A stretch of DNA of 64,000 nucleotides from Fuscovulum ytuae (GCF_029953595.1 NZ_CP124535.1:2711001-2775000), one strand, 5' to 3'; numbered from the stretch's first letter, positions 47,655-56,283 are shown. Numbers and translations are program-made. The notes: a model not told the origin generated them from the sequence alone.

Positions 47655-49184
47655 ATGAGGGGGCCGCATAATATCTGGCGCCTGATCCGCACGGGCGCGA
47701 CGCTGGAACGCACCGGGGCGATGGCCGTGGTGCTTGAGGCGTTTCGGGCACCGCCGTCGATTCGGATCGCGGCGCGGCTGCTTGGCTGGCCGTTCAAATG
47801 GCTGGGGTTGAAGGGTGATCCGGCGCTGCCGCCTGCGACGCGGGCGCTGACGGCGCTGGGTCCGGCTTATATCAAGTTCGGGCAGATCCTTTCCACGCGG
47901 CCCGACATCGTGGGCGAGGAACTGTCGCAGCAGTTGAAATATCTGCAGGACCAGTTGCCGCCTTTCCCGCGCACTGTGGCCAAGAAGATGATCGAGGCGG
48001 AGCTTGAGCTGCCCGTCGATCAGGTGTTTTCGGAATTTTCCGAGCCCGTGGCGGCGGCGTCCATCGCGCAGGTGCATCGGGCGCGGCTGGCGGATACGGG
48101 GGAAGAGGTTGCGGTCAAGGTGCTGCGCCCCGGGATCGAGCGGGCGTTTCGTAAGGATATCGATGCCTTTTACCTGATCGCGCGCACGATCGAGATCGTG
48201 GCCCCGCAGACGCGGCGGCTGCGCCCCATGGATGTGATCGCCCATTTCGAGGGCGTGGTGATGGGCGAGTTGGACTTGCGGCTGGAATCCTCGGCCGCGG
48301 CCGAGTTCGCGGCGAATACGGAAAAGGATGAAGGGTTTCGGGTGCCGAAGCCGATCTGGTTCCTGTCGGGCAAGACGGTGATGACGCTGGGATGGGCGGA
48401 AGGCATCGGGATGAATGACAACGCCGCAATCGATGCGGCGGGGCATGATCGCAATGCGCTGGGGGCGCGGGTGCTTTCGCTGTTCCTGAACCATGCGCTG
48501 CGGGATGGGTTCTTTCACGCCGACATGCATCAGGGGAACCTGAAGGTGGGGGCGGATGGGGCGATTATCGCCTATGATTTCGGGATCATGGGGCGGATCG
48601 ACGAATATACCCGCCGAGTCTATGCCGAGATCCTGATGGGGTTCATCCGCAAGGATTATCGCCGTGTGGCCGAGGTGCATTTCGAGGCAGGTTATGTGCC
48701 TGCGGATCGGGATATCGACGAATTCGCGCGGGCTTTGCGGGCGGTGGGCGAGCCGATCTTTGGCATGGATGCCAGCCGGATTTCGATGGCACGGCTGCTG
48801 GCCTATCTGTTTGAGGTGACAGAACGGTTCGGGATGCAGACGCGGACGGAGTTGATCCTGTTGCAACGGACGATGGTGGTGGTGGAAGGTGTGGCACGAT
48901 CGCTCGATCCGCATATCAACATTTGGCAGGTCGCGAAGCCGGTGGTGGAAAGCTATGTCGCGCGGAATGTGGGGCCTGCGGCGCTGCTGCGTGATCTGGT
49001 GTTGACGGCGCGGGTTCTGTCGCGGTTCGGGCCAAAGCTGCCGCGGATGGTGGAGGCGGCGCTGATCGCGCAGGCGGACCCGCCGAAGCCGTTGGCGCCG
49101 CCACGGCGGCGGTCGCGGTGGTATCTGATCCCGCTGGGGGCTGCGGTCTTTGCGGCGGGGATCGGGCTGGGGTCGTTTCTTTAG
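47655..49184 (+). CDS. ubiB: ubiquinone biosynthesis regulatory kinase-like protein UbiB
   Basis: A 509-residue member of the ABC1/ADCK/UbiB atypical kinase family needed for ubiquinone assembly. The family KxGQ motif is in AYIKFGQILSTRPDIV, followed by LQDQLPPFP. The Ala-rich nucleotide loop is AAASIAQVHRARL, and VAVKVLRPGIERAFRKD carries the lysine. The metal-binding region is FFHADMHQGNLKVG and IAYDFGIMGRI. One C-terminal membrane span (LIPLGAAVFAAGIGLGSFL) anchors it. It abuts ubiE and converges with a phosphotransferase gene, the stops overlapping by four bases. Confidence 0.95.
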   Translation: MRGPHNIWRLIRTGATLERTGAMAVVLEAFRAPPSIRIAARLLGWPFKWLGLKGDPALPPATRALTALGPAYIKFGQILSTRPDIVGEELSQQLKYLQDQLPPFPRTVAKKMIEAELELPVDQVFSEFSEPVAAASIAQVHRARLADTGEEVAVKVLRPGIERAFRKDIDAFYLIARTIEIVAPQTRRLRPMDVIAHFEGVVMGELDLRLESSAAAEFAANTEKDEGFRVPKPIWFLSGKTVMTLGWAEGIGMNDNAAIDAAGHDRNALGARVLSLFLNHALRDGFFHADMHQGNLKVGADGAIIAYDFGIMGRIDEYTRRVYAEILMGFIRKDYRRVAEVHFEAGYVPADRDIDEFARALRAVGEPIFGMDASRISMARLLAYLFEVTERFGMQTRTELILLQRTMVVVEGVARSLDPHINIWQVAKPVVESYVARNVGPAALLRDLVLTARVLSRFGPKLPRMVEAALIAQADPPKPLAPPRRRSRWYLIPLGAAVFAAGIGLGSFL

Positions 49185-49957
49185 GCGATGCTGAAAGCGG
49201 TGGCGTAATCGGCATCGCCGCGCGCCGCCTTCCACGCGCAATGGGCGCGGATGCGCCAGTGATACAGCGGAAGGAGCGTTCGGGTCCGGTCTGCGATGGC
49301 CTGATCGGGGTATGCGTTCAGGATCGCCTCGGCCCAGCCTTCGGGCGGTTTTGCGCCGGTATAGAGCCACATCATGGCCGGAGAGGCGAGGGTGGCAAGG
49401 TCTTCGGCTGGGTCGCCGAGGCCGGGGCATTGCCAATCGATCAGCAATGGGCCCTGCGCCGTGGCAAGGATGTTGCCGGGGACGGGGTCGGCATGGACGG
49501 GGCGCGGCGGGATGGGGGGAAGCTGCGGATCGGGGGGCGGGAGCAGGTCTTGTGGCGCGAAGCGGGCGGCATCGGCAAGGATGGCGGCGCTGCCATTGGG
49601 CAGGGGGCGGAAGGTGCCTTGTGGGACGGGGGTCATGTGCAGGCGGTGCAGCATGCGGGCGACGGGGGCAGGATCGCCGCGCCAAGGCGTGCCATCCACA
49701 TGGTCATAGATGAGCCAGTCATCGCCCGACGCGCGCAGGCGGGGGGCGAGGGCATGGGGGGAAAAGAGGGCAAGGGCGCGCGCCTCGGCCTGCGGGTCGT
49801 TCGGGAAAAGGGGGCTGGCGGCGGCCGGGTCGTGGCGTTTCAGGACAAGGGGCCCGATGCGCCAAAGGCGGTTGGTGCGGCCACCGGGCAGCGGTTCCCA
49901 TGCCGCTTGGGCGGGAAGGAGGCGGGCGAGGGCGGCTGTGGCGGGGTCGTGCGGCAT
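49181..49957 (-). CDS. aminoglycoside/choline-kinase-like phosphotransferase (APH family)
   Basis: A 258-residue protein of the protein-kinase-like APH superfamily. The start MPHDPATAALARLL at 49957 removes a 12-residue extension. LPGGRTNRLWRIGPLVLKRH contains the glycine loop and ATP-binding lysine. The catalytic loop is PRPVHADPVPGNIL (HxDxxxxN), and LLIDWQCPGLGDPAEDLATL is the DxD-like metal-binding segment. The substrate may be choline, an aminoglycoside-like sugar or another small alcohol. It follows flgD with 45 bp and may be read from the same transcript, but has no obvious flagellar role. Confidence 0.85.
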   Translation of the reverse strand: MPHDPATAALARLLPAQAAWEPLPGGRTNRLWRIGPLVLKRHDPAAASPLFPNDPQAEARALALFSPHALAPRLRASGDDWLIYDHVDGTPWRGDPAPVARMLHRLHMTPVPQGTFRPLPNGSAAILADAARFAPQDLLPPPDPQLPPIPPRPVHADPVPGNILATAQGPLLIDWQCPGLGDPAEDLATLASPAMMWLYTGAKPPEGWAEAILNAYPDQAIADRTRTLLPLYHWRIRAHCAWKAARGDADYATAFSIA

Positions 49958-50002
49958 GGCGGCGGACCGTAGCGAGATGGCCCGCCGCTGCAAGGGGGTG
50001 GA

Positions 50003-50659
50003 TCAGCCATCGCGCAGGGCGAGGACGTCCTTTTCGGCCACCTCAACCCCGCCTTTGAGGATAAGGAGGACGGAATTTCCATCGCGCCGCGCCTCTTCGA
50101 TGGGGGCGAAGCTGGCTACGGGGTCGGTGGCGATGACGGCATCACCCCGGCTGCTTTCGACGGTCAGGCTGTAGCGGCCTTTGGGCAGGGGGGAACCCGT
50201 GGCATCGGCACCCAGCCATTGATAGGCGCCGCCTGACAGGGGCAGGGTTTCACGGGCCAGAACTGACCCGGCCATGTCGCGAATGACGAGGACGGCCTGA
50301 TCGGCGGCGGCGGCGGGTTCGGGGAAAAGGGTGACCGGGCTGCCGTCGAAATGGACATCGGCGGTGGTGCGCGCCTCTTTCCCGATCCAGCCGGAGAGTT
50401 GTGCAAGGTTCATGAAGCCCAGCTGCGAAGAAAGACCCGTGATCAGGCTGTTCGTTTGCACCTGCTGTTCCACCCCCGAAAAGGTGGCCAGTTGCAGTGC
50501 GAAATCAGTGGAGTCGAGCGGGTTGAGTGGATCCTGATTCTGCAACTGCGTCGTCAGCATCTTGAGGAAGGTGGTGAAATCCGAAGTGATCGCTGCGGGG
50601 GCATTGCCGCCTTGCGCAGGGCGCTGCGCGGCGGAGAGGGGATTGGTTGTGATGTCCAA
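50003..50659 (-). CDS. flgD: flagellar hook assembly scaffold FlgD
   Basis: FlgD caps the growing hook and is required for adding FlgE subunits. I used a TTG start at 50659 (AAAGGA eight bases before), giving 218 residues; the open frame upstream lies inside the fliK 3' end. The N-terminal export/assembly segment contains DFTTFLKMLTTQLQNQDPLN, the family signature, followed by DSTDFALQLATFSGVEQQVQ. The central region is the FlgD Ig-like domain (VRDMAGSVLARETLPLSG; GRYSLTVESSRGD). It lies 13 bp after fliK on the same strand. Confidence 0.93.
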   Translation of the reverse strand: MDITTNPLSAAQRPAQGGNAPAAITSDFTTFLKMLTTQLQNQDPLNPLDSTDFALQLATFSGVEQQVQTNSLITGLSSQLGFMNLAQLSGWIGKEARTTADVHFDGSPVTLFPEPAAAADQAVLVIRDMAGSVLARETLPLSGGAYQWLGADATGSPLPKGRYSLTVESSRGDAVIATDPVASFAPIEEARRDGNSVLLILKGGVEVAEKDVLALRDG

Positions 50660-50672
50660 GCTGGGGGTCCTT

Positions 50673-53063
50673 TCACAGACGCAGATCAAGCAGGCCAAGG
50701 CCTGCGGTGGGAAGGCGATGCAGGGGGGCGGGGTCTGACCCTTGCGATTGTGGTGAGGACGCGCCGCCGCCCGCCCCGCCTGAGCGGGCATCACCGCCCG
50801 GTGATCCCGCGCCTGATTGGCCGCCGCCGGGCGCAAAGCTAAGGCTGGCCTGCGCAAAGCCCGCCTGCCGCAATTCGGCGAGGATCTGATCCCCCTGTCG
50901 GCGAAGAAGATCGAGCGTGGCAGCTGCGTCGACCATGAGGTGAAGGTGCAGGCCTTCGCCGCGCGACGTCACCTCAAACCGGAGGGCGCCGAGTTCGACC
51001 GGGGCGAGGGTGACCGAAACGATCCCTTCCTTGCCGATATTGGGCAGGATCTGCCGGATGACGAGATCGGGCAGGGCTGTTGGAGGGGCTTGAGGGAGGG
51101 AGGTTTTTCCGACGACCGCGTCGCCACGCGGAAGGGCGCGATCTGCCAAAGGCAGGTCCGCGGCGATGGGGTCGGGTGCGACATAGGCCATGGGTTCCAG
51201 CAAAACGGGAGCTCCGCCCAAGGGGGCAGGTCCGGCAACCGCCTTAGGGCGGATGGTCGCGTTTGGCTGATCCCGTGCGGTCGGCTGATCGGTGGGGGTG
51301 AGGACATGCGCGGCGGTTGCGGGGTGCGGGTCTGCCGTGAGCCAAGAGGTGGGGGCGGATGGCGTTGGGTGCGAGAGGGGTGGGGGGGCGTGGTCATTTA
51401 AGGGCGCAGGCTGTGCCATGCCGAGGACCGCCATCGTTGTCGGTGCCGTGGTCATGAGGGGAGGGGGGGGCGCCACCGCAGGGGGCGGTGCCGCAGACGC
51501 ATTGGGGCGGATGGTCGCGTTTGGCTGATCCCGTGCGGTCGGCTGATCGGGGGGAGTGAGGACATGCGCGACGGTCGCGGGGCGCGGGTCTGCCGTTAGC
51601 CAAGCGGTGGGGGCGGATGGCGTTGGGCGCGAGAGGGGTGAGGGGGCGTGGTCAGGCAGGGGCGCAGGCTGTGCCATGCCGGAGACCGCCATCGTTGTCG
51701 GTGCCGTGATCATGAAGGGAGAGGGGGGCGCCACTGCAGACGCAGGGTCATCTTGCAGGGGAATAGCTGAGACGGGTGCCTGTTTGGCCATCGCGACGGG
51801 CAGCGGCGCGATATCCGCCCTGTCAGACGGGGGCAGGCGCGGCGCAAGGTCAGCTGTGATGAGGGATGGTTTGGGGTGGCTGTGTCCTAGCGTGGGCGCG
51901 TGTTCCACCTGCGCCATGGGCGGGTTGGGTGTGGTCGTCCGTTCGACAACGGTCAGTGGGAAAGCCGTGGGCACCGTCAGCGATGGGATGGGCGCGTGGG
52001 CGATGGGTGTGCTTGGCTGGCCCGTGCCGCCAAGGCCGTTCCCGGCCACAGGTGGGGCGACCGTGGATTGGGATGGCATGGTGGTCTGCTCGACCGGGTT
52101 CCTCGGGCTTGGCGCGAGGTCGCCCAGCGGGGGGGCCGTGCCTGCCGCCCCTACCATGGGGGCAGCGGTTCGGCCCGACGCTGCCACGGTTTGCGGGGTC
52201 TGGCCCGCCGGAGTTGTGGCGCGCGGCGGCGGGTCTTGGACAGGCATTGCCATCTGTTCGATCGGGGCTGGCCAGCCAGCGGGGGTGATCGGCGGCGGGG
52301 CGGAAGGTGCGACGGCGGGCTGGAACGGACCTGAACCTTTGGCCAGCGGGGTCGCGGTGGGGGCATCGCCCCCTTTTGCCGCAGGTTGAGGCGGGTAGGA
52401 GATTTTGTCCGCCACTGCAGGCGATGCCTGACTGGCCGATTGCGGGGCGCGTGCAGAAGGTTCGACCACCTGGTCGCTGAGACGGGCCGCGGCCTGCACC
52501 GGTGCAAACAAGCGCGCGCCGGGCGGGTTATCCGGCCGGCTTTGGGTCATTGGGGCGGGCCATGGTGAAGGCGCGCCCGATGCCGCAGCGCCCAGCGCTA
52601 AGCCGGGGGAGGGCGGAAAAAGATGCATCGCATTTTCCGCATTTTCCGCAAATTTCGGGATGGGTTTTACAGCGTCCTCGATGGCGGGGGGTGCCGATGT
52701 CTCAGGCCCAAGCTGCAGGTCCGGGGTGGAAGGGGGCTGCGACGGCACCGCCCAGAAGGGCAATGGGAGAGAGGCATCGGGCGATTCGCTGGCCTGCGGT
52801 GCGGGCATCTGATCCCGTTCCGCCGGGGCGGACGCATCCGCGGCAGTGGCCATATCCGGCGCGTCATCGGCACCTCTTTCCGGGGATGGCTTGGGCGCGG
52901 CGGCGGGCAGGGGTTGCGCAAAAATCGTAAGAAAATCGGGCGAAACGCGCCCGTCCACGGCAAATCTGACCAAGGGATCGGCGGGGCTGCGGCCGCCGAC
53001 GGGGACGGGCAGCGCCGGATCAAGAACTGGGGCCAATGGGACGGAGACGGGGGAAGGGGTCAT
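50673..53063 (-). CDS. fliK: flagellar hook-length control protein FliK
   Basis: A 796-residue FliK. The secreted molecular-ruler part is long and rich in Pro, Ala and Thr. The C-terminal hook-substrate switch domain is recognisable: VTLAPVELGALRFEVTSRGE, then LHLHLMVDAAATLDLLRRQG and LRQAGFAQASLSFAPGG. An in-frame tandem duplication of 86 residues spans about residues 440-606 (motif APTTMAV...GMAQPAP...ARDQPNATIRP twice). The start at 53063 was preferred over 53096. It diverges from flgJ across a 110-bp gap holding a CtrA-like box, and flgD follows. The unusual length may reflect the duplication. Confidence 0.88.
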   Translation of the reverse strand: MTPSPVSVPLAPVLDPALPVPVGGRSPADPLVRFAVDGRVSPDFLTIFAQPLPAAAPKPSPERGADDAPDMATAADASAPAERDQMPAPQASESPDASLPLPFWAVPSQPPSTPDLQLGPETSAPPAIEDAVKPIPKFAENAENAMHLFPPSPGLALGAAASGAPSPWPAPMTQSRPDNPPGARLFAPVQAAARLSDQVVEPSARAPQSASQASPAVADKISYPPQPAAKGGDAPTATPLAKGSGPFQPAVAPSAPPPITPAGWPAPIEQMAMPVQDPPPRATTPAGQTPQTVAASGRTAAPMVGAAGTAPPLGDLAPSPRNPVEQTTMPSQSTVAPPVAGNGLGGTGQPSTPIAHAPIPSLTVPTAFPLTVVERTTTPNPPMAQVEHAPTLGHSHPKPSLITADLAPRLPPSDRADIAPLPVAMAKQAPVSAIPLQDDPASAVAPPSPFMITAPTTMAVSGMAQPAPLPDHAPSPLSRPTPSAPTAWLTADPRPATVAHVLTPPDQPTARDQPNATIRPNASAAPPPAVAPPPPLMTTAPTTMAVLGMAQPAPLNDHAPPPLSHPTPSAPTSWLTADPHPATAAHVLTPTDQPTARDQPNATIRPKAVAGPAPLGGAPVLLEPMAYVAPDPIAADLPLADRALPRGDAVVGKTSLPQAPPTALPDLVIRQILPNIGKEGIVSVTLAPVELGALRFEVTSRGEGLHLHLMVDAAATLDLLRRQGDQILAELRQAGFAQASLSFAPGGGQSGAGSPGGDARSGGAGGGASSPQSQGSDPAPLHRLPTAGLGLLDLRL
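51247..51745. repeat. tandem duplication of an 86-codon unit inside fliK
   Basis: Two in-frame copies of about 258 bp lie head to tail (about 51505-51745 and 51247-51487, minus strand). They share TAPTTMAV, GMAQPAP, PTPSAPT, WLTADP and DQPTARDQPNATIRP, and differ at scattered codons, for example SGM versus LGM and ADPRPA versus ADPHPA. Exact edges may be off by a few bases. Confidence 0.85.
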
Positions 53064-53108
53064 GCGACAGCTTTCTTGGGGTCTGTCCCGCAGCATCTGC
53101 GCAACCGA

Positions 53109-53123
53109 TTACCGATCCTTTAC
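53109..53123. promoter_or_regulatory. candidate CtrA box between fliK and flgJ
   Basis: TTAC-N7-TTAC, six of eight positions of the CtrA pattern TTAA-N7-TTAA with exact spacing, lying centrally in the divergent fliK/flgJ promoter region. CtrA controls flagellar genes in Rhodobacterales. Alone it is weak evidence. Confidence 0.35.
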
Positions 53124-53173
53124 CCGAAGGCAGGAAACTGGCCGCCACACCCCATTGGATGGAGCGTTGCGCG

Positions 53174-53464
53174 ATGACCCCTGATCTGTTGCCGCTGAGG
53201 CCCCCTGCCCTGCCCGGGGCGCGCCTGATCGAAAGGGCGCAGGCGTTGGAGGGCGCCTTTCTTGCCGAAATGCTGCGCCATACCGGGCTTGGGTCCGGGG
53301 ACGGAGAAGGATTTGGAAGTCTACAGGGCGCCTTTGGTGGCGGGATCGGTGAAGAGCAGTTTGCGTCCTTCCTACGTGAGGCGATGGCGAAACGGATGGT
53401 CGATGCGGGTGGGATCGGCTTGACCGAATCGCTGCTGCGGTCGCTGGGGCCGCGCGAAGGATGA
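53174..53464 (+). CDS. flgJ: flagellar rod-binding protein FlgJ (N-terminal domain only)
   Basis: A 96-residue protein matching the rod-binding domain of FlgJ: ERAQALEGAFLAEMLRHTGL, GGGIGEEQFASFLREAMAKR and IGLTESLLRSLG. As in other alphaproteobacteria the muramidase domain of enteric FlgJ is missing. I chose the ATG at 53174; ATG at 53159 and further upstream frames are less convincing. It overlaps flgN by four bases and diverges from fliK, so the two small genes form one unit with the flagellin remnant downstream. Confidence 0.85.
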   Translation: MTPDLLPLRPPALPGARLIERAQALEGAFLAEMLRHTGLGSGDGEGFGSLQGAFGGGIGEEQFASFLREAMAKRMVDAGGIGLTESLLRSLGPREG

Positions 53465-53844
53465 CGGCGCGCGCAGAGAAGGTAGAGGCGGTGTTGCGCG
53501 CGATGCGGGCCGATCTGCGGCGGGGTGATTATGCCGGGCTGGAGGCGCATGCAGAAGATTTGCGGGACTCTATGCCCGATCTGGCCGAACTGCCGAAACC
53601 CGTGCTGGCGCGCATCTTGCGAGAGGCGGAGGGCAATGCCGCCTGTCTTTCCGCGGCGATCATGGGCCTGCGGGACGGGCGGCGGCGTCTGGATGAGATC
53701 GCCTCGGCGAACCAAGGCGCAGCCTATGATGCGCAGGGCCGTCGTCATGTTCTGGACGGGACGGATCGGCGGCTGACGATTGGTTCAAATTCCAAGGATT
53801 TTGGGATGCCGGATCAGGAAAGGATTAACCCCCGCCGGGTTTGA
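53461..53844 (+). CDS. flgN: FlgN-like flagellar export chaperone
   Basis: A 127-residue mostly helical protein. KVEAVLRAMRADLRRGDYAG, a mid-section with ILREAEGNAACLSAAIMGLR, and RRRLDEIASANQGAAYDAQG ending in the aromatic-Asp-x-x-Gly-Arg pattern fit FlgN, the chaperone of hook-filament junction proteins FlgK and FlgL. Identity is by pattern, so moderate. Its clients FlgK and FlgL are not encoded in this window, which matters for the flagellin/flgE junction just downstream. Confidence 0.7.
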   Translation: MTARAEKVEAVLRAMRADLRRGDYAGLEAHAEDLRDSMPDLAELPKPVLARILREAEGNAACLSAAIMGLRDGRRRLDEIASANQGAAYDAQGRRHVLDGTDRRLTIGSNSKDFGMPDQERINPRRV

Positions 53845-53933
53845 TGGCGGGGCATCCCAGAGGGGGTGGCGCAACGGCATAGGGCCGTTCGCATGGGGCA
53901 GAAGGCCTGGGCTTCAGTCGCGCCAAAGGCGCC

Positions 53934-55352
53934 CTAAAACAGGAAAGACGACATGTCTTCGATTCTTACGAATACCGGCGCGATGGTTGCGCTGCAGACG
54001 ATGAAAAGCATCAACATGAGCATGACCCGGACGCAGTCCGAAATCTCGACGGGCAAGACCGTGGCCACGGCAAAGGACAATGCGACCGTCTGGATGACCT
54101 TCGCGTTGGAGGAATAGGCCCGCTGCGTTTCGATGAGTGAGGTCAGTTCTGACGCGACATCCGTGGTGGACCCTTCGCGCGAAAAGCCCACCATCGTCCC
54201 GACCGGGCCAGTGCCCGCATCCCAAAGCGTGAAGACACCCGATTGCGGCGAGACCTGATAGGTCTGGTTGCCCAAAGCGCGCAGGCCGTTGACGTTTGGC
54301 ACATCGACCAGCGGGATCTGGTAGAGGCGGCGGGTGAAACCAGTGTCGTAGGTGGCTTTGATGAAGCCTTCCTCATCCACCTCAAGCCCGGTGAGGGTGC
54401 CGACGGGGGACCCGTTCTTGGTGATGCCGACGGGGGCGAAGCTGTCGGACAGCTGAGTGACACCCGTCGCCTCACCCGGAGCGCCGACGAATATGTCGAG
54501 AGGACCGCCAAGCAGCGCAACGTTCAGCATGCCGGTCGCGGCATCGTAACTGCCAGCGGAGAGCGGGGTCACCGAGGCGATGGAGCCGCCGGTGCCACGG
54601 TTGGCGTCGAATTCAAAGGTGAATTCCCCGATCAAGGCGTTTGATTGCAGGGGGTCGTTGATGCGGACAGTCCAGATATTGGAGGTGCCGCTGGTGGGAA
54701 TGGTGGGTGTGAAGGATAGGTCAAGTGTCCTTGGCGCACCCAGATTGTCGAAATACTCGATCGAGAGAGGAAGGGCATCGCCATTCCCGCTTGAGGCGGT
54801 GTTGTTGGCGGGGAGGTTCAGCCCAAGGTTCACCCGCGTGGTCGGGTCACCGACACGTTGGTTCGCATCAATGCGGACGGGAACAAGGCCGATATCGGAA
54901 TCGCGTGGAAATTCGCGGACGGTGCCATCCACATTGACCGGCCAGCCCAGCAGAACAAGGCCCGTCGGCGTGGAGAGATAGCCCTGTTCATCGGTTCTAA
55001 ACGACCCCGTCCGCGTCAGTTGCATGGTGTTTTGGGACGGATCATTGCCATCGCCCGCCTGCGGACGGACCGGAAGCATCCCGCGCCCGGAAATCGCGAT
55101 ATCAAGCGCATTGCCCGTTGCCACAAGCGGCCCGGTTTCATCCAAAAGCCGCAGGGTCGAGGCGCGCACCCCACCGGCCGAGAATTTTGCCCCGCCCGGC
55201 CCGTTGCCGATCATCAGGCTTTCGAAATCGGTCTGTGCCCGCCGGTAGCCGAAGGTGGAGGAGTTGGCGAGGTTGTCGGAAATTGTCGCCAGCCGCGTGG
55301 CATTGGCATTCAGCCCGGCCACGCCTGCGTTGAGCGAAGAGGAAATCGTCAT
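53934..55352 (-). CDS. flgE: flagellar hook protein FlgE with replaced C-terminus
   Basis: Residues 1 to about 421 are a normal hook protein: the N-terminal rod-type coil MTISSSLNAGVAGLNANATR, LATISDNLANSSTFGYRRAQ, the variable central domains, and SELTSLIETQRAYSSNAKVI near the end. FlgE normally finishes about 15 residues later with a helix like DEMLQTxxxLKR. Here, after AKVIQTV, about 50 residues follow (ALSFAVATVLPVEISDCV...) that are the antisense reading of a flagellin gene 5' part and are strongly hydrophobic. The helix that packs the D0 domain is therefore lost. The protein may not polymerise properly. See the flagellin remnant at 53953-54117. Confidence 0.88.
   Translation of the reverse strand: MTISSSLNAGVAGLNANATRLATISDNLANSSTFGYRRAQTDFESLMIGNGPGGAKFSAGGVRASTLRLLDETGPLVATGNALDIAISGRGMLPVRPQAGDGNDPSQNTMQLTRTGSFRTDEQGYLSTPTGLVLLGWPVNVDGTVREFPRDSDIGLVPVRIDANQRVGDPTTRVNLGLNLPANNTASSGNGDALPLSIEYFDNLGAPRTLDLSFTPTIPTSGTSNIWTVRINDPLQSNALIGEFTFEFDANRGTGGSIASVTPLSAGSYDAATGMLNVALLGGPLDIFVGAPGEATGVTQLSDSFAPVGITKNGSPVGTLTGLEVDEEGFIKATYDTGFTRRLYQIPLVDVPNVNGLRALGNQTYQVSPQSGVFTLWDAGTGPVGTMVGFSREGSTTDVASELTSLIETQRAYSSNAKVIQTVALSFAVATVLPVEISDCVRVMLMLMLFIVCSATIAPVFVRIEDMSSFLF
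53953..54117 (+). pseudogene. fliC: 5' remnant of a flagellin gene (fliC), truncated by a junction with flgE
   Basis: A 54-codon open frame with a good ribosome-binding site (AGGAAAG). Residues 1-46 or so are a flagellin N-terminus: MSSILTNTGAMVALQTMKS, then TRTQSEISTGKTVATAKDN, the spoke of the flagellin D0/D1 domain. After DNATVW the reading is MTFALEE and a stop, which comes from the antisense strand of flgE. The junction lies within about 54086-54093 (ccgtctgg), a sequence expected in both genes. The remaining ~85% of flagellin is absent. It follows flgN on the same strand. Confidence 0.85.
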
Positions 55353-55409
55353 GGATGCACCTTTCTGCTGCCGAACCCCTGAGTCGGCGGCATCATGGCG
55401 CGGAAGGGA

Positions 55410-55424
55410 TTAATGCGTGCCTAA
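55410..55424. promoter_or_regulatory. candidate CtrA box upstream of flgE
   Basis: TTAA-TGCGTGC-CTAA, seven of eight positions of TTAA-N7-TTAA, located 58 bp upstream of the flgE start within the 76-bp motB-flgE gap. It is also the centre of an inverted repeat GGATTA/TAATCC. Confidence 0.5.
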
Positions 55425-55428
55425 TCCT

Positions 55429-56283
55429 TCAAATCCCTGACAATGCCGAAGCGCGACGCAGAAGCACGACCTCGATCCGGTTGTTGCGGGCGGCGGTCGG
55501 GTCCGTGCTGGCGGGGCGGCGGTCGGCATAGCCGGTGACGCGGTGCAGTCGGGCCGGATCAAGGGTCGTTTCGGCCAGAAGCGCGCGCGCCTGTTCTGCC
55601 CTTGCGGTGGAAAGATCCCATGCGGGATCGCGGCGCAGCGGGGCGGGATAGGCGCGGACATGGCCGTTCACCGCGATCCGGTTGGTGGCCAGCGCCGCCA
55701 CTTCGGCCACCACGGCCATAAGGTCGCGCAGAAGAGGCGAGGGTTCGGCGGTTTCTTCGCGGAACAGGCGGCCTTCGGCGGTATCGAACAGCTCAATCAC
55801 CAACCCTTCGTCAGACAGGCGCGTGATGACATGCTGGCGCAGCAAATCTGAAACCGCGCTTTCCCCGGAATAGGAGAGAAGGCGCTTTTCAGCCTCACGC
55901 AGGGTGGCCTCTTCCGCGGCGTCGTCCGGTGAGAGCGGGCCGCCATCGGAGCGAGGGCGGGCGGTCTGGATCGGGTTGTTGGCCGATGCCCCGGACCCGT
56001 TCAGCGCAAGCGTCGGTTCGGACAGGATCGATTCACCCCCAAAGGGGCCATCGCCGCCCCCAGCGACCCGATTGATGGGCACGGTGGGGTTGAAGTAGTC
56101 GGCGATACCATCGCGTTGCTGTTCTGTCGTGGCATTCAGTAGCCACATGAGAAGAAAGAAAGCCATCATCGCCGTCACGAAGTCGGCATAGGCGACTTTC
56201 CATGCGCCGCCATGATGGCCGCCCCCGGCGACCACCTTCTTGCGTTTGACGACGATCGGCGCCGCGTTCCGCTGCCCGGTCAT
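55429..56283 (-). CDS. motB: flagellar stator protein MotB
   Basis: A 284-residue stator subunit that anchors MotA to peptidoglycan. The N-terminal VVAGGGHHGGAWKVAYADFV and TAMMAFFLLMWLLNATTEQQ contain the single membrane span with the proton-channel aspartate in YADFVTAMMAF. The periplasmic OmpA-like domain includes NRIAVNGHVRAYP, DLSTARAEQARALL and VTGYADRRPASTDPTAARNN, the peptidoglycan-binding motif. motA is not in the window. It lies between an uncharacterised gene and flgE on the minus strand; a six-of-eight TTTA-N7-CTAA box overlaps the upstream gene's stop. Confidence 0.93.
   Translation of the reverse strand: MTGQRNAAPIVVKRKKVVAGGGHHGGAWKVAYADFVTAMMAFFLLMWLLNATTEQQRDGIADYFNPTVPINRVAGGGDGPFGGESILSEPTLALNGSGASANNPIQTARPRSDGGPLSPDDAAEEATLREAEKRLLSYSGESAVSDLLRQHVITRLSDEGLVIELFDTAEGRLFREETAEPSPLLRDLMAVVAEVAALATNRIAVNGHVRAYPAPLRRDPAWDLSTARAEQARALLAETTLDPARLHRVTGYADRRPASTDPTAARNNRIEVVLLRRASALSGI

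Noticed and set aside
47376-49685. 769-codon minus-strand open frame
   Set aside because: It lies antisense to ubiE, ubiB and part of the phosphotransferase gene, is rich in Arg, His and Pro, and has no recognisable domain: a codon-bias shadow.
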